A stretch of 64,000 bases of DNA, taken from contig NC_092052.1 in NCBI RefSeq assembly GCF_003086295.3, positions 70,720,910 to 70,784,909 on the forward strand, in the 5' to 3' direction. Under the pieces are notes generated by a model, which saw only the letters and a program-made list of their open reading frames with translations, did not search any database and was not told the origin of the DNA. The position numbers and the translations under genes are program-made. Each line of letters starts with the position of its first letter. Within the stretch, counting starts at the first letter, position 1. Source of the stretch: Arachis hypogaea. Its lineage: Eukaryota; Streptophyta; Magnoliopsida; Fabales; Fabaceae. Positions 44,725-54,815 of this stretch are shown piece by piece.

Positions 44725-46823
44725 CGCACAATCGGTGTTGTGGTAAGAACTCTCCTTAGCTCTTCAAATGCACTCACACATGCACTGTCAAACTCAAAGT
44801 CCACATCTTTTTGGAGTAGGCGCGACAATGGCAAAGCAATCTTGCTGAAGTCTTTGATAAAGTTCTTGTAGAATCCTGCATGTCCCAAAAATGAGTGGAC
44901 CTCCCTCACAGATGAGGGATGAGGTAAAGTGGTGATAACATCAACCTTGGCTGGGTCTACAGAAATGCCTTCATGAGATACTACATGTCCTAACACTATG
45001 CCTTGTCTTACCATAAAGTGGCATTTTTCAAAATTCAAGACAAGGTTAGTGTCAACACATCTAGCTAAGACCTTGGCCAAGTTCTCTAAGCAACAATCAA
45101 ATGAAGTTCCATAAATACTGAAGTCATCCATAAAGACTTCCAGATAATTCTCCATCAGATCAGAAAAGACACTTGTCATACACCGCTGAAAAGTGGCAGG
45201 TGCATTACATAGTCCAAATGGCATCCTTTTGTAGGAAAAGGTGCCAAAAGGGAAAGTGAATGTGGTCTTTTCCTGATCTTCAGGAGCAATATGAATCTAG
45301 AAGTAACCAGTGAATCCATCAAGAAAGCAATAATAGGATTTACCCGCCAAACGGTCTAACATCTGGTCGATAAAGGGCAAAGGGTAGTGGTCCTTCCTTG
45401 TAGCGGCGTTCAATCTTCTATAATCGATGCACACTCGCCATGCGTTTTGTACTCTCTTGGTGACCACTCCACCATCATCCTTTTTAACCGCAGTGATGCC
45501 CGATTTCTTGGGAACAACCTGGACCGGGCTCACCCACTCACTGCTAGAAATTGGGTATATGATACCCGCATCAAGTAGCCTAGTGACCTCCTTCTTTACC
45601 ATATCAAGGATGGTCGGGTTGAGTCTCCTTTGCAGTTGCCTAACCGGCCTAGCTCCTTATTGGAGAAATATACGATGCATGCACTTGCGGGGGTCAATCC
45701 CCACAATATCGGCTAGGCTCCAACCAATTGCCTTCTTGTACTTTCTTAGAACATCTAGGAGCTTCCCTTCTTCTTCACCAGAAAGCTCACTAGCAATAAT
45801 GACTGGAAAATCTTGATTGTCCTCTAAGAAAGCATACTTCAAATGAGATGGAAAAGGCTTCAGTTCACTCTTTGCCTCAAGCTGAGGTTCCTTTTCATCA
45901 AGCTCATGGAGTTCATTCTCAACAACTTTCTCTCGTTCATCCTCTTGGTCATCCGTCTCTTCGACAATAAGGTAGCATAACCTGTTGTAGTCTTCTTTTC
46001 GCACTTCCGCTACCACTTCATCGATTACATCACATCGAAGAACGGAATGCTCTTCGGGAGGATGCTTCATGGCTTCCTCGAAATTGAACTTGATAGTCTT
46101 GTCTCCAACCTCAAAGGAATATGTGCCGGTGAAGGCATCTAACTTGAATTTAGAGGTCTTAAGGAAGGGTCTACCAAGTAGAATGGAGGATGAGCTTATA
46201 TTTTCTGTTGGAGGCATTTCAAGGATGTAAAAGTCAACCGGAAAGACCAAGTCCTTGATTTCCACAAGTACATCTTCTACTATTCTCATCACAGTGATCA
46301 CACTTTTATCGACTAAGGCAAACTTCGCCGCCGACTTCTTTAATGGAGCTAAATTCAACCACACAAAGATAGAAAGCGGCATGATGCTTACGCAAGCTCC
46401 TAGATCACACATACAGTCATGAAAAGTGCGTCCACCAATGCAACAAGATACCAAACAAGGTCCAGGGTCACCACATTTCTTTGGAATAGGTTCCATCAAG
46501 GAAGAAATCGAATTACCCAAGGATAATGTCTCCAACTCTCCTATCCTATCCTTGTGTGTGCACAAGTCTTTCAAAAATTTTGCATACTTCAGAATTTGTT
46601 GGATAGTATCAAGAATTGGTATGGTTACATCAACCTTCTTGAACACTTGAAGCATGTTCAAATCAAATTCCAGGGTCTTCTTTGCTTTTTTCACCATGGA
46701 CGGTAATGGAATAGGAACGGACTCATCCACTATAGCTTTCCTCTTACGTTCCTTAAGGCTTACTCCTTCTTCCTCATGCCTTTTGTCTACCTCCTCTTCT
46801 TCATGCGGAGCTTCAATAACCAC
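44725..46823 (-). pseudogene. Protease and reverse transcriptase of element B
   Basis: Protease: active site CMCDLGACVSIMP near 46400, then SILLGRPFLKTSKFKLD. An acidic linker follows, with LKYAFLEDNQDFPVI at its end. RT: RRLNPT, GIIYPISSSEWVSPV, WRVCIDYRRLNAATRKDHYPLPF, then MPFGLCNAPATFQRCM and the catalytic FMDD in VFMDDFSIYG, which is intact; the thumb continues to FLGHAGFYKNFIKDFSK. Breaks: TAA at about 45657 (in FLQ, stop, GARPV) and TAG at about 45297 (in GYF, stop, IHIAPEDQ), both in frame. The RT/RNase H linker is cut by element D at 44720. Confidence 0.88.
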
Positions 46824-48485
46824 TTATTCCTCATGAATGTCTTCCATGACCCTAGGAGGTATCTCCTCCAATGTAGTCCTTGACCGTAGAGTGATGGCGT
46901 TGAGGCCGCCCTTGGGGTTTGGAAGGGGTTGGGATGGAAGGTTAGAAGAGCTTGAGGGTTGGTTGGTGTTGTTGTTGGAGGAGGGCATGGACATCTTTGA
47001 AAGCATGTCGGCAAGGTTGGCCAATTGAGCACCCAAGGCATCAAATTGAGCCTTGTTGCTCTCGTCCCGTTTCTCCATAGCGGCTCTAAGCTCATCAACT
47101 TGATTGGTGGAAGGTGAAGAGGTTTGGTTGGATTGTTGTCTATGGTGTGGTGCTTGGTATTTGGTGTAGTTGCTTTGGTTTTGGTTGTGGTGATTTTGGT
47201 TGGCTTGGTGGTTGTTGTTGTTATGGTGGTATTGTGATAAAGATTGGTTATTGTTGTGATGATAAGAAGAGTTATTCCATCTTTAGTTTTGATTGCTCCC
47301 TTGTGCATTATCCCTCCACCCTTGGTTTTGATTACTACCATGAGAGTAGTTATTTTGGCCTTGAGAAGGATAGGGTGGACGGTTGTTATAATTCACATTG
47401 GCCACGACAAGGGCATGCTCCTCTTGAATTTGATGGCATTGATCGGTATAATGTGTGGTGCTAGAACACAAACCACAAATCCTAGGAGGGCCTTCAAGTT
47501 GAGCAACTAGGGATGGGGCTTGGATGGCTTGGATGGAGTAGTATTTCTTTTGATCTTTTTGTATTTGCGTGAGGATAGCGGTCATGTCCCCAAGCGCTTT
47601 GCTTAAGCTTGCTTCGGAAGGGGATGGTCCTACCACACTCTTGAGAGGATTACTTCTCACCCTTACATGTTGTGTAGCCTCGGCAACATCATTTATCAAT
47701 TTCCAAGCTTCTCCCTCCGTCTTGTTTTTTGAAAGGGAACCACCACTAGAAGCGGTGAGCAATCTTCTATCTTCCACACAAAGACCTCCGGTGAAGTAAC
47801 TAATGAGCAAGTGAGTGTTCAATCCATGGTGTGGACAAGACTCCAATAGCCTCTTGAACCGAGTCCAATACTCATATAAACTCTCTTGGTCCCTTTGCAT
47901 TATACTCGAGATCTCCTTCCGGACGTAATCCCAATTGGTCACAATCTCATCCGATAGTGAATAAAACCATGTCTTTGCTTACCCTTCAAGAGAGAAGGGG
48001 AAGGCAAAAACCATAATAGCTAACTCATCGGCTCCATGCCTTCGAGCCGTAGAACAAGCAACTTGAAAGTCTTTTAGATGTCGGATGGAGTCTTGACCCG
48101 GCAACCCATGATACTTAGGAAGTAGATGTATCAAGCTACTCTTCAACTCAAAGTTTGGATCAAGGTTGGGATACCTTGCTTGCAAAGGTTGAAGTATGAG
48201 ATCCGGAGCTCCTTGCTCATGCAAAGTGATCCGTCGTGGCTCCGCCATGTATGGTTCACCTGTAGGATGCAAAGATGTATTAGTAGTGCCAACAGAAGAA
48301 TAGGAAGTAGCAGACTCTAAGTCACTTTCGGTACCGTCTAGTGATTTGGTATGTTCCTCAAGAGAGGCCGAAGTACTAGGCGTATAGTCCAACCGCCATC
48401 TAGCTTGCCGAGTATGTAACAAAGTTCTTTCAATCTCAGGGTCAAACTCAGCTAAGCTAGAATTCGGTTGAGACCGAGTCATCAA
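46824..48485 (-). pseudogene. gag of element B
   Basis: Starts MMTRSQPNSS at 48485 or one codon later, then FDPEIERT and RQARWRL, as in element A. Capsid domain: HGLPGQDSIRHLKDFQVACS, then WFYSLSDEI, YEYWTRFKRLLESCPHHG and FTGGL. The zinc knuckle is intact (C-G-L-C-S-S-T-T-H-Y-T-D-Q-C, CX2CX4HX4C). An Asn/Gln-rich tail and a Pro/Ser linker with ITLRSRTTLEE lead to protease. In-frame stops: TAA near 47976, TAA near 47283 and TAA near 46824. The frame is continuous with the protease-RT ORF, so gag and pol were one reading frame. Confidence 0.87.
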
Positions 48486-48613
48486 ACTTGGGAGTCATAG
48501 CATACATACAAAAAAAAAGAAATCTAAAGTATAGCTAAGTTTTGAAAGAAAGTAAACAATCTACAATATTCACATATTCACATAACCAATATCAAGGCAT
48601 ATGTTGCAACCAT

Positions 48614-48631
48614 TCCCCAGTAATGGCGCCA
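48614..48631 (-). promoter_or_regulatory. Primer-binding site of element B, mutated
   Basis: TGGCGCCATTACTGGGGA on the minus strand; three differences from the tRNA-Asp-type site of D and E. Confidence 0.85.
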
Positions 48632-48637
48632 AAAATT

Positions 48638-48702
48638 TGATGGGGACGGAATACTGTCGGTAAGGAATTTCACATGATTTTCGCATTGCAAGTATAGCCC
48701 TC
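48638..48702 (-). repeat. Remnant of the 5' LTR of element B (65 bp)
   Basis: Matches the end of the 3' LTR (17786-17850) with few changes. Element C is inserted directly after it, at TATAGCCCTC. Confidence 0.9.
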
Positions 48703-50241
48703 TGGTGCACGAAATCACAATCACACTTTTGCAATTCCGCACAACTAACCAGCAAGTGCACTAGGTCGTCCAAGTAATACCTTACGTAAGTAAGGGTCGA
48801 TCCCACGGAGATTGTCGGCTTGAAGAAAGCTATGGTTATCTTGTAATTCTTAGTCAGGATATAAGTAATGATTCTTAGTTTTAATTGTAAAAAGTAAAAG
48901 AACATGAAATAAATACTTGTTATGCAGTAATGGAGAACAAGTTGAGGTTTTGGAGATGCTCTATCTTCTGAATCTCTGATTTCCTACTATCTTCTTCTTC
49001 ACGCACGCAAGGTTCCTTCCATGGCAAGTTGTATATTGGTGGATCACTGTTGTCAATGGCTACCATCCGTCCTCTCAGTGAAAAGGGTCCAAATGCGCTG
49101 TCAACGCACGGCTAATCATCTATCGGTTCTCACTCATGTTGGAATAGGATCCATTGATCCTTTTGCGTCTGTCACTACGCCCAGCACTCGCGAGTTTGAA
49201 GCTCGTCACAGTCATCCCTTCCCAGATCCTACTCAGAATACCACATACAAGGTTTAGACTTTCCGGATCTCAGGAATGGCCGCCAATTGATACTAGCTTA
49301 TACCACGAAGACCCCGATCTTTCGGAATGGAGGCTAAGAGATACACACTCAAGCTATTACAGATAGAACAGAAGTGGTTGTCAGGCACGCGTTCATAGGT
49401 GAGAATGATGGTGAATGTCACGGATCATCACATTCATCAGGTTGAAGTGCGAGTGAATATCTTAGAATAGAAACAAGCGTGATTGAATGTAAAACAGTAG
49501 TAATTGCATTAATTCATCGAGACACAACAGAGCTCCTCACCCCCAACCATGGAGTTTAGAGACTCATGCCGTCAAAGATACAATATGAAACGTGTAAAAA
49601 TGTCATGAGGTACCAAAAATGAATCACTCAAGGTGGTTTTTATAATAAACTAGTGACATAGGTTTACAGAAATGAGTAATTAATGCAAAAATCCACTTCC
49701 GGGCCAACTTGGTATGTGCTTGGGCTGAGCATTGAAGCTTTCACATGTATATACTTTTCTTGTAGTTAAACGCCAGCTTGGATGCCAGTTTGGGCGTTTA
49801 ACTCCAGCTTTTATGCCAGTTCTGGCGTTTTGATGCCAAAATTTTTATGCTAACTTGGAACGCCGGTTTAGGCCATCAAATCTCGGGCAAAGTATAGACT
49901 ATTATATATTGCTAGAAAGCCCAGGATGTCTAATTTCCAACGCAATTGAGAGCGCGCCAATTGGGCTTTTGTAGCTCCAGAAAATTCACTTCGAGTGCGG
50001 GGAGGTCAGAATCCAACAGCCTCTGAAGTCCTTTTTCAGCCTCTGAATCAGATTTTTGCTCAGGTCCCTCAATTTCAGCCAGAAAATACTTGAAATCATA
50101 GAAAAATACACAAACTCATAGTAAAGTCCAGAAAGGTGATTTTTATTTAAAAACTAATAAAAATATAATAAAAACTAACTAAAATATACTAAAAACATAC
50201 TAAAAATAATGCCAAAAAGCGTATAAATTATCCGCTCATCA
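48703..50241 (-). repeat. 3' LTR of element C (1539 bp)
   Basis: In element sense it starts TGATGAGCGGATAATTTAT at 50241 and ends TTTCGTGCACCA at 48703. The tip GCGGATAATTTATACGC is palindromic except for one pair. A block at 49765-49870 has GGCGTTTAACTCCAGC and related units, the same motif as at 53072-53415 and 61320-61480. Confidence 0.93.
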
Positions 50242-50279
50242 CAACACCAAACTTAAATTGTTGCTTGTCCCCAAGCAAC
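50242..50279 (-). promoter_or_regulatory. 3' hairpin and polypurine tract of element C
   Basis: On the minus strand: hairpin GTTGCTTG, loop GGGA, CAAGCAAC (50260-50279, perfect 8 bp), then AATTTAAGTTTGGTGTTG before the LTR. The outer stem pair is G-C where D has C-G. The stretch 50280-51406 is AT-rich without a gene; the ORF at 50870-51178 on the plus strand is a low-complexity product. Confidence 0.85.
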
Positions 50280-51406
50280 TGAAAAAAAAATAGGATAAAA
50301 AAAGAAAAGAATATACTATAAATCCCATAATATCAATGAATCTTAGTTCAATTTAGATGAATGGGGCTAGTAGCTTTTTGCTTCTAAATAGTTTTGGCAT
50401 CTCACTTTTTCCTTTGAAGTTCAGAATAATTGGCATCTATAGGTACTCAGAATTCAGATAGTGTTATTGATTCTCCTAGTACAGTATGTTGATTCTTGAA
50501 CACAGTTACTTTATGAGTCTTGGCCGTGGCCCTAAGCACTTTGTTTTCCAGTATTACCACCGGATACATAAATGCCACAGACACATAACTGGGTGAACAT
50601 TTTCAGATTGTGACTTAGCTAAAAGTCCCCAATTACTGGTGTCCAGAGTTCTTAAGCACACTCTTTTTGCTTTGGATCACGACTTTAACCACTCAGTCTC
50701 AAGCTTTTCACTTGGACCTTCATGCCACAAGCACATGGTTGGGGACAGCTTGACTTAGCTGCTTAGGCCAGGATTTTATTCCTTTTGGCCCTCCTATCCA
50801 TTAATTCTCAAAGCCTTGGATCCTTTTTACCCTTGCCTTTTGGTTTAAAGGGTTATTGGCTTTTTCTGCTTGCTTTTTCTTTTTCTTTCTTTTTCTTTTA
50901 ATTTTTGCCACTTTTTTTTCGCAAGCTTTCTCTATTCACTACTTTTTCTTGCTTCAAGAATCATTTTTATGATTTTTCAGATCATCAATAACATTTCTCC
51001 TTTTCCATTATTCTTTCAAGAGCCAACAATTTTAACATTCATAAACAACAAATTCAAAAATATGCACTGTTCAAGCATTCATTCAAAAGACAAGAAATAT
51101 TGCCACCACATCAAAATAATTAGACTAATTTCAAGATATAATCTGAAATTTATGTACTTCTTGTTTTTTTGTGATTAAAAACATTTTTCATTTAAGAAAG
51201 GTGATGGATTCATAGGACATTCATAGCTTTAACACATAAACTTTAAATTTTATTAATCATGGAATAAAAATAAGACTCAAAAATAAATATAAGAGCAGAC
51301 CAATAATAATATAAGACAAAAAATAAATAAATAAAACAGAAATATAAATGACTCTTAAAATAGATTCCTAATAATAACAGTTATCACAGAGTTAGGACTC
51401 AACAAC

Positions 51407-52532
51407 CTTGATTTTGAGAAGTGGATGCTCCTTCAATCTGTGGGGTGTCTGGTCCCTCAAGGGAGAGCTTCTGGCGCTTCAGCTACTGTAGCTCACGCCC
51501 TTGCCTCTCTTGTTCCTTAAGCAGCTTGCAGAGCATGCAGTTTTGATTCTGCTGTTCTTCCCTAAGTTGATCCATAGCTTCTTGCAGATTGGTGACAGAT
51601 GCTTCTAGGCGGGTCCAGTAATCAATTTCAGGGATTTCTGGGAGGAACTCCTGCGCCCTCCTTTTGATGGAGTTATCTTGTACTTTTTGTCCTTCCATTG
51701 ACTTCTTGGTGATTGGGTGTTCGATTAGGATGAATTCATCTACTCCCATCCTTACTCCAGCATCTTTACATAGCAGAGAAATTAAGCTTGGGTAAGCCAG
51801 TTTGGCTTCAGTGGAGTTCTTGTTTGCAATTGTGTAAATCTCACAAGAAATTTGATGATGAATCTCCACTTCGTTTCCCAGCATAATACAATGAATCTTC
51901 ACTGCTCTTTTGACAGTGACCTCAAAGCGGTTGCTATTGGGCAGTATGGAATGCCCAATGAAGTCCAACCAGCCTCTTGCAACTGGTTTGAGATCTCCCC
52001 TCTTGAGTTGGTTTGGGACACCTTTTGAGTTGGTTATCCACTTAGTTCCAGGGAGGCATATGTCCTCTAGAACTTGGTCCAACCCCTTATCTACTATCAC
52101 CATTCTCCTATTAAAGGATTCTAGATCATCTTGTAGTTGAGGTAGTTTGAAGACCTCTCTTATTTTGTCCAGGTGGAAGTAAATAATCCTCCCTCTGACC
52201 ATAGTTCGGAAGGTATGAAAGGCGGTTCCAGTTATTCTCTGCTTATCTGTCAACCACAGATTTGAGTAGAATTCCTGAACCATGTTTCTTCCAACCTTTG
52301 TCTCAGGATTGGCTAGAATTTCCCATCCTCTATTTCAAATTTGCTCTTGGATCTTCGGATATTCGTCTTCTTTCAGATCGAATTTAACTTCTGGGATCAC
52401 TGACCTCAGACCCATTATTTTGTGGTAATGGTCTGCATGTTCTTTGGTTAAGAACCTTTCTTGATTCCAAAGACTCTTTGGAGTATTCTCTTTCTTGCCT
52501 CTTGAATTGGTTTGTTTTCCCTTAGGGGCCAT
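51407..52532 (-). pseudogene. Extra ORF of element C
   Basis: Start ATG at 52530-52532 (MAPKGKQTNSRGKKENTPK, basic). A TGA at about 52335-52337 lies between EYPKIQEQI and NRGWEIL in one frame. The domain from VQEFYSNLWLTD to ISLLCKDAGV (VRGRIIYFHLD, LKRGDLKPVARGWLDFIGHSIL, KRAVKIHCIMLGNEVEIH) matches the extra ORF of D. The end is a coiled-coil-like QLREEQQNQN and KEQERQGRELQ, a TAG at 51483-51485, and a short tail to about 51407. Function unknown; Athila env-like position. Confidence 0.7.
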
Positions 52533-52570
52533 GATCTTAATGAGTCTTAGCTCGGTAATCACGGAAAAAC

Positions 52571-52605
52571 ACACCAAACTTAGAGGTCTGCTTGCCCTCA
52601 AGCAA
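52571..52605 (-). promoter_or_regulatory. Second hairpin-plus-AAGTTTGGTGT module of element C
   Basis: On the minus strand: stem TGCTTG, loop AGGG, stem CAAGCA (52589-52604, one more wobble pair outside), then CTAAGTTTGGTGTG. It lies about 40 nt upstream of the extra-ORF ATG. Between 52610 and 53071 the sequence is AT-rich and empty. Confidence 0.6.
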
Positions 52606-53071
52606 AAGAAAGGAAAGGAGAGAGATAGGAGGAGAGGCAAATTCGAATAGTGGAGAGGTGGGGATGGCCGAATGTGTATTTATAAGTGAAGGGGAGGGAT
52701 TTCGAAAATTTGAAAAAAAGATATAACATAAAGATATGATTGGTGAAAGAAAAAAAATAGAATCATGATATAAAAAAGATGAGATTTTTAAATGGAAAGA
52801 TATAAAGGAGTTAAATCTGAAAATTTGTTGATGCATATAAGAATTAAAAGATGATATGATGAGTTGGAAAAGATTTGAAAGGAAATTGAGAACATAATTG
52901 AGTTTTTTAAGAAGATTTGGAAATGATTTGAAAGAAAATTGAAAAGGGATTTAGAAAATTGTTGAGTTTTTGAAAATTGAAGGTGAATGATGAAAATTTG
53001 TAACATGTTTATGCAGAAAATTATGAATCTAAACATGAAAGTTTAAAAAATTTGGAAGTGGAAAGCAAAAT

Positions 53072-53415
53072 CTTCTCCCCCTGCCTTTTTGGCGTTAAAC
53101 GCCCAGAATGGTATCCATTCTGGCGTTTAACGCCCATAGATTGGCCATTGTGGCCGTTTAACGCCCAGCCAGGTCTTCTCCCCCTGCCTTTCTGGCGTTA
53201 AACGCCCAGAATGGTATCCATTCTGGCGTTTAACGCCCAGCCAGGTACCATGGCTGGCGTTAAACACCAGAATCCCTTTGTCACTGGGCGTTTTTCTAAA
53301 CGCCCAGGATGCTACAAGTATGGCTTTAAACGCCCAAAATGGTATATTTTCTGGCGTTAAATTCCCAGAATGGTATCCATTCTGGCGTTTAACGCCCAAA
53401 ATACCCCTTACTGGC
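53072..53415. repeat. GGCGTTAAACGCC palindrome array between integrase and extra ORF of C
   Basis: At least five exact GGCGTTWAACGCC palindromes (53091, 53122, 53194, 53225, 53384) plus decayed ones. Neighbouring units flank AGAATGG-TAT-CCATTCT, so pairs make inverted repeats of about 20 bp per arm. A block of about 66 bp at 53072 is repeated at 53175 (offset 103). Confidence 0.9.
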
Positions 53416-53562
53416 GTTTTCTTGCCAGTGAGCTCCTTTTCTCTGCTTTTTGCACTGAATCCTTCTGTAACTCTGTGAATTCCTACAATTTGATGATTAA
53501 CCTTGAAGGCAATTTATATCAAACTCCTAAATATTATTTAAATAACAAATAACTTGCTGATG

Positions 53563-53580
53563 GCTAGGTTGCCTCCCAAC
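53563..53580 (-). other. Conserved post-pol hairpin, element C
   Basis: On the minus strand: stem GTTGGG, loop AGGCAA, stem CCTAGC (four Watson-Crick and two G-T wobble pairs), starting 44 nt after the integrase stop and preceded by AAGAAGCGCTT. Confidence 0.72.
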
Positions 53581-53624
53581 AAGCGCTTCTTTATTGTCTT
53601 TAGCTGGACCTTGACTGAGCTTTA

Positions 53625-54815
53625 TTAAAGCCTCAGTTTTGAGCATTCTTGCTCAAAATTACTTTCAAGATAATGTTTGATCCTCTGTCCATTAACAATG
53701 AACTTTTTGTCAAAGTCAGTATCCTGAAGCTCAACATATCCATATGGTGACACATTTGTAATCACATATGGTCCCCTCCACCGGGATTTTAACTTCTCGG
53801 GGAATAATCTGAGCCTAGAATTAAACAACAGAACCTTCTGTCCTGGTTCAAAGACTCTAGATGACAGTTTCTTGTCATGCCACCTTTTTGCTTTTTCCTT
53901 ATAAATTTTTGCATTTTCAAAAGCATTGAGTCTAAATTCCTCTAGCTCATTCAGCTGGAGCAATCTTTTCTCTCCAGCTAACTTAGCATCCAGGTTTAGG
54001 AATCTGGTTGCCCAGTAAGCCTTATGTTTCAGTTCCACGGGCAGATGACAGGCCTTTCCATACACAAGCTAGTATGGAGAGGTTCCTATAGGAGTCTTGA
54101 ATGCTGTTCTGTATGCCCACAGAGCATCATCCAAGCTTTTTGCTCAATCCTTTCTACAGGCAATTACAGTCCGTTCCAGGATTCTTTTTTGTTCTCTATT
54201 AGAGACTTCAGCCTGCCCATTTATCTGTGGATGATATGGAGTTGTTACTTTGTGGCTAAATCCATATCGGACCATAGCAGAGTAAAGATGTTCATTGCAG
54301 AAATGAGCGCCCCCGTTACTGATGAGTACTCTGGGAACACCAAATTTGCTGAAGATATGTTTCTGGAGGAACTTTAGCACTGTCTTAGTATCATTAGTGG
54401 GTGTGGCAGTTGCTTCTACCCATTTAGATACGTAGTCTACTGCCACCAGAATGTAAGTGTTTGAGTATGATGGTGGGAAAGGACCCATGAAGTCAATACC
54501 CCATACATCAAATAACTCAATCTCTAAGATCCCTTATTGAGGCATGGCATAACCATGAGGTAAGTTACCAGCTCTCTGGTAACTATCACAGTTACGCACA
54601 AACTCTCGGGCATCTCTATGGAGAGTAGGCCAGTAGAACCCACATTGGAGGACCTTAGTGGATGTTCGCTCACCTCCGAAATGTCCTCCATATTGTGATC
54701 CATGGCAATGCCATAGGATCTTCTGTGCCTCTTCTTTGGGCATGCATCTGCGGATCATTCTGTCTGCACATCTCTTAAAGAGATATGGTTCATCCCATAA
54801 AGTAGTACTTTGCAT
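53625..54815 (-). pseudogene. Integrase of element C, two key residues lost
   Basis: The zinc finger has H-x-G-S-Q-Y-G-G-H, but its last Cys is Tyr (NCDSYQRAG; codon 54579-54581). Core: D in the [13 protein letters not shown] motif near 54490-54510 just outside the ORF, second D replaced by Asn (LISNGGAHF; codon 54315-54317), E kept in [10 protein letters not shown]-terminal domain VLLFNSRLRLFPEKL and FIVNGQRIKHYL complete. Stops at about 54532 and 54142, and between 54065 and 54144, all in one frame; the frame differs by one from RNase H, so an indel lies near 54800. Both substitutions are G to A on the coding strand. Confidence 0.85.

Larger units (their letters stand above)
17786..48702 (-). 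mobile_element. Element B: Athila-type retrotransposon, split by E, D and C
   Basis: Read on the minus strand: partial 5' LTR (48702-48638), primer-binding site, gag, protease, RT, [D], RNase H, [E], integrase, extra ORF, polypurine tract, 3' LTR (19528-17786). The coding frame continues across both insertions once each insertion and one copy of its target duplication are discounted. Element C cut the 5' LTR after 65 bp, so the rest of B lies beyond the window. The left target site is probably AGGAC (17781-17785). LTR start TGATAAACCCC, tRNA-Asp-type primer site and the extra ORF place it in the Athila branch. From memory it resembles the Arachis family FIDEL; this needs a search. Confidence 0.85.

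Noticed and set aside
53072..53415. Regularly repeated palindromes that look like a CRISPR array
   Set aside because: Spacers are themselves related and palindromic, spacing is irregular, the motif recurs in LTR and gag, and this is plant nuclear DNA.
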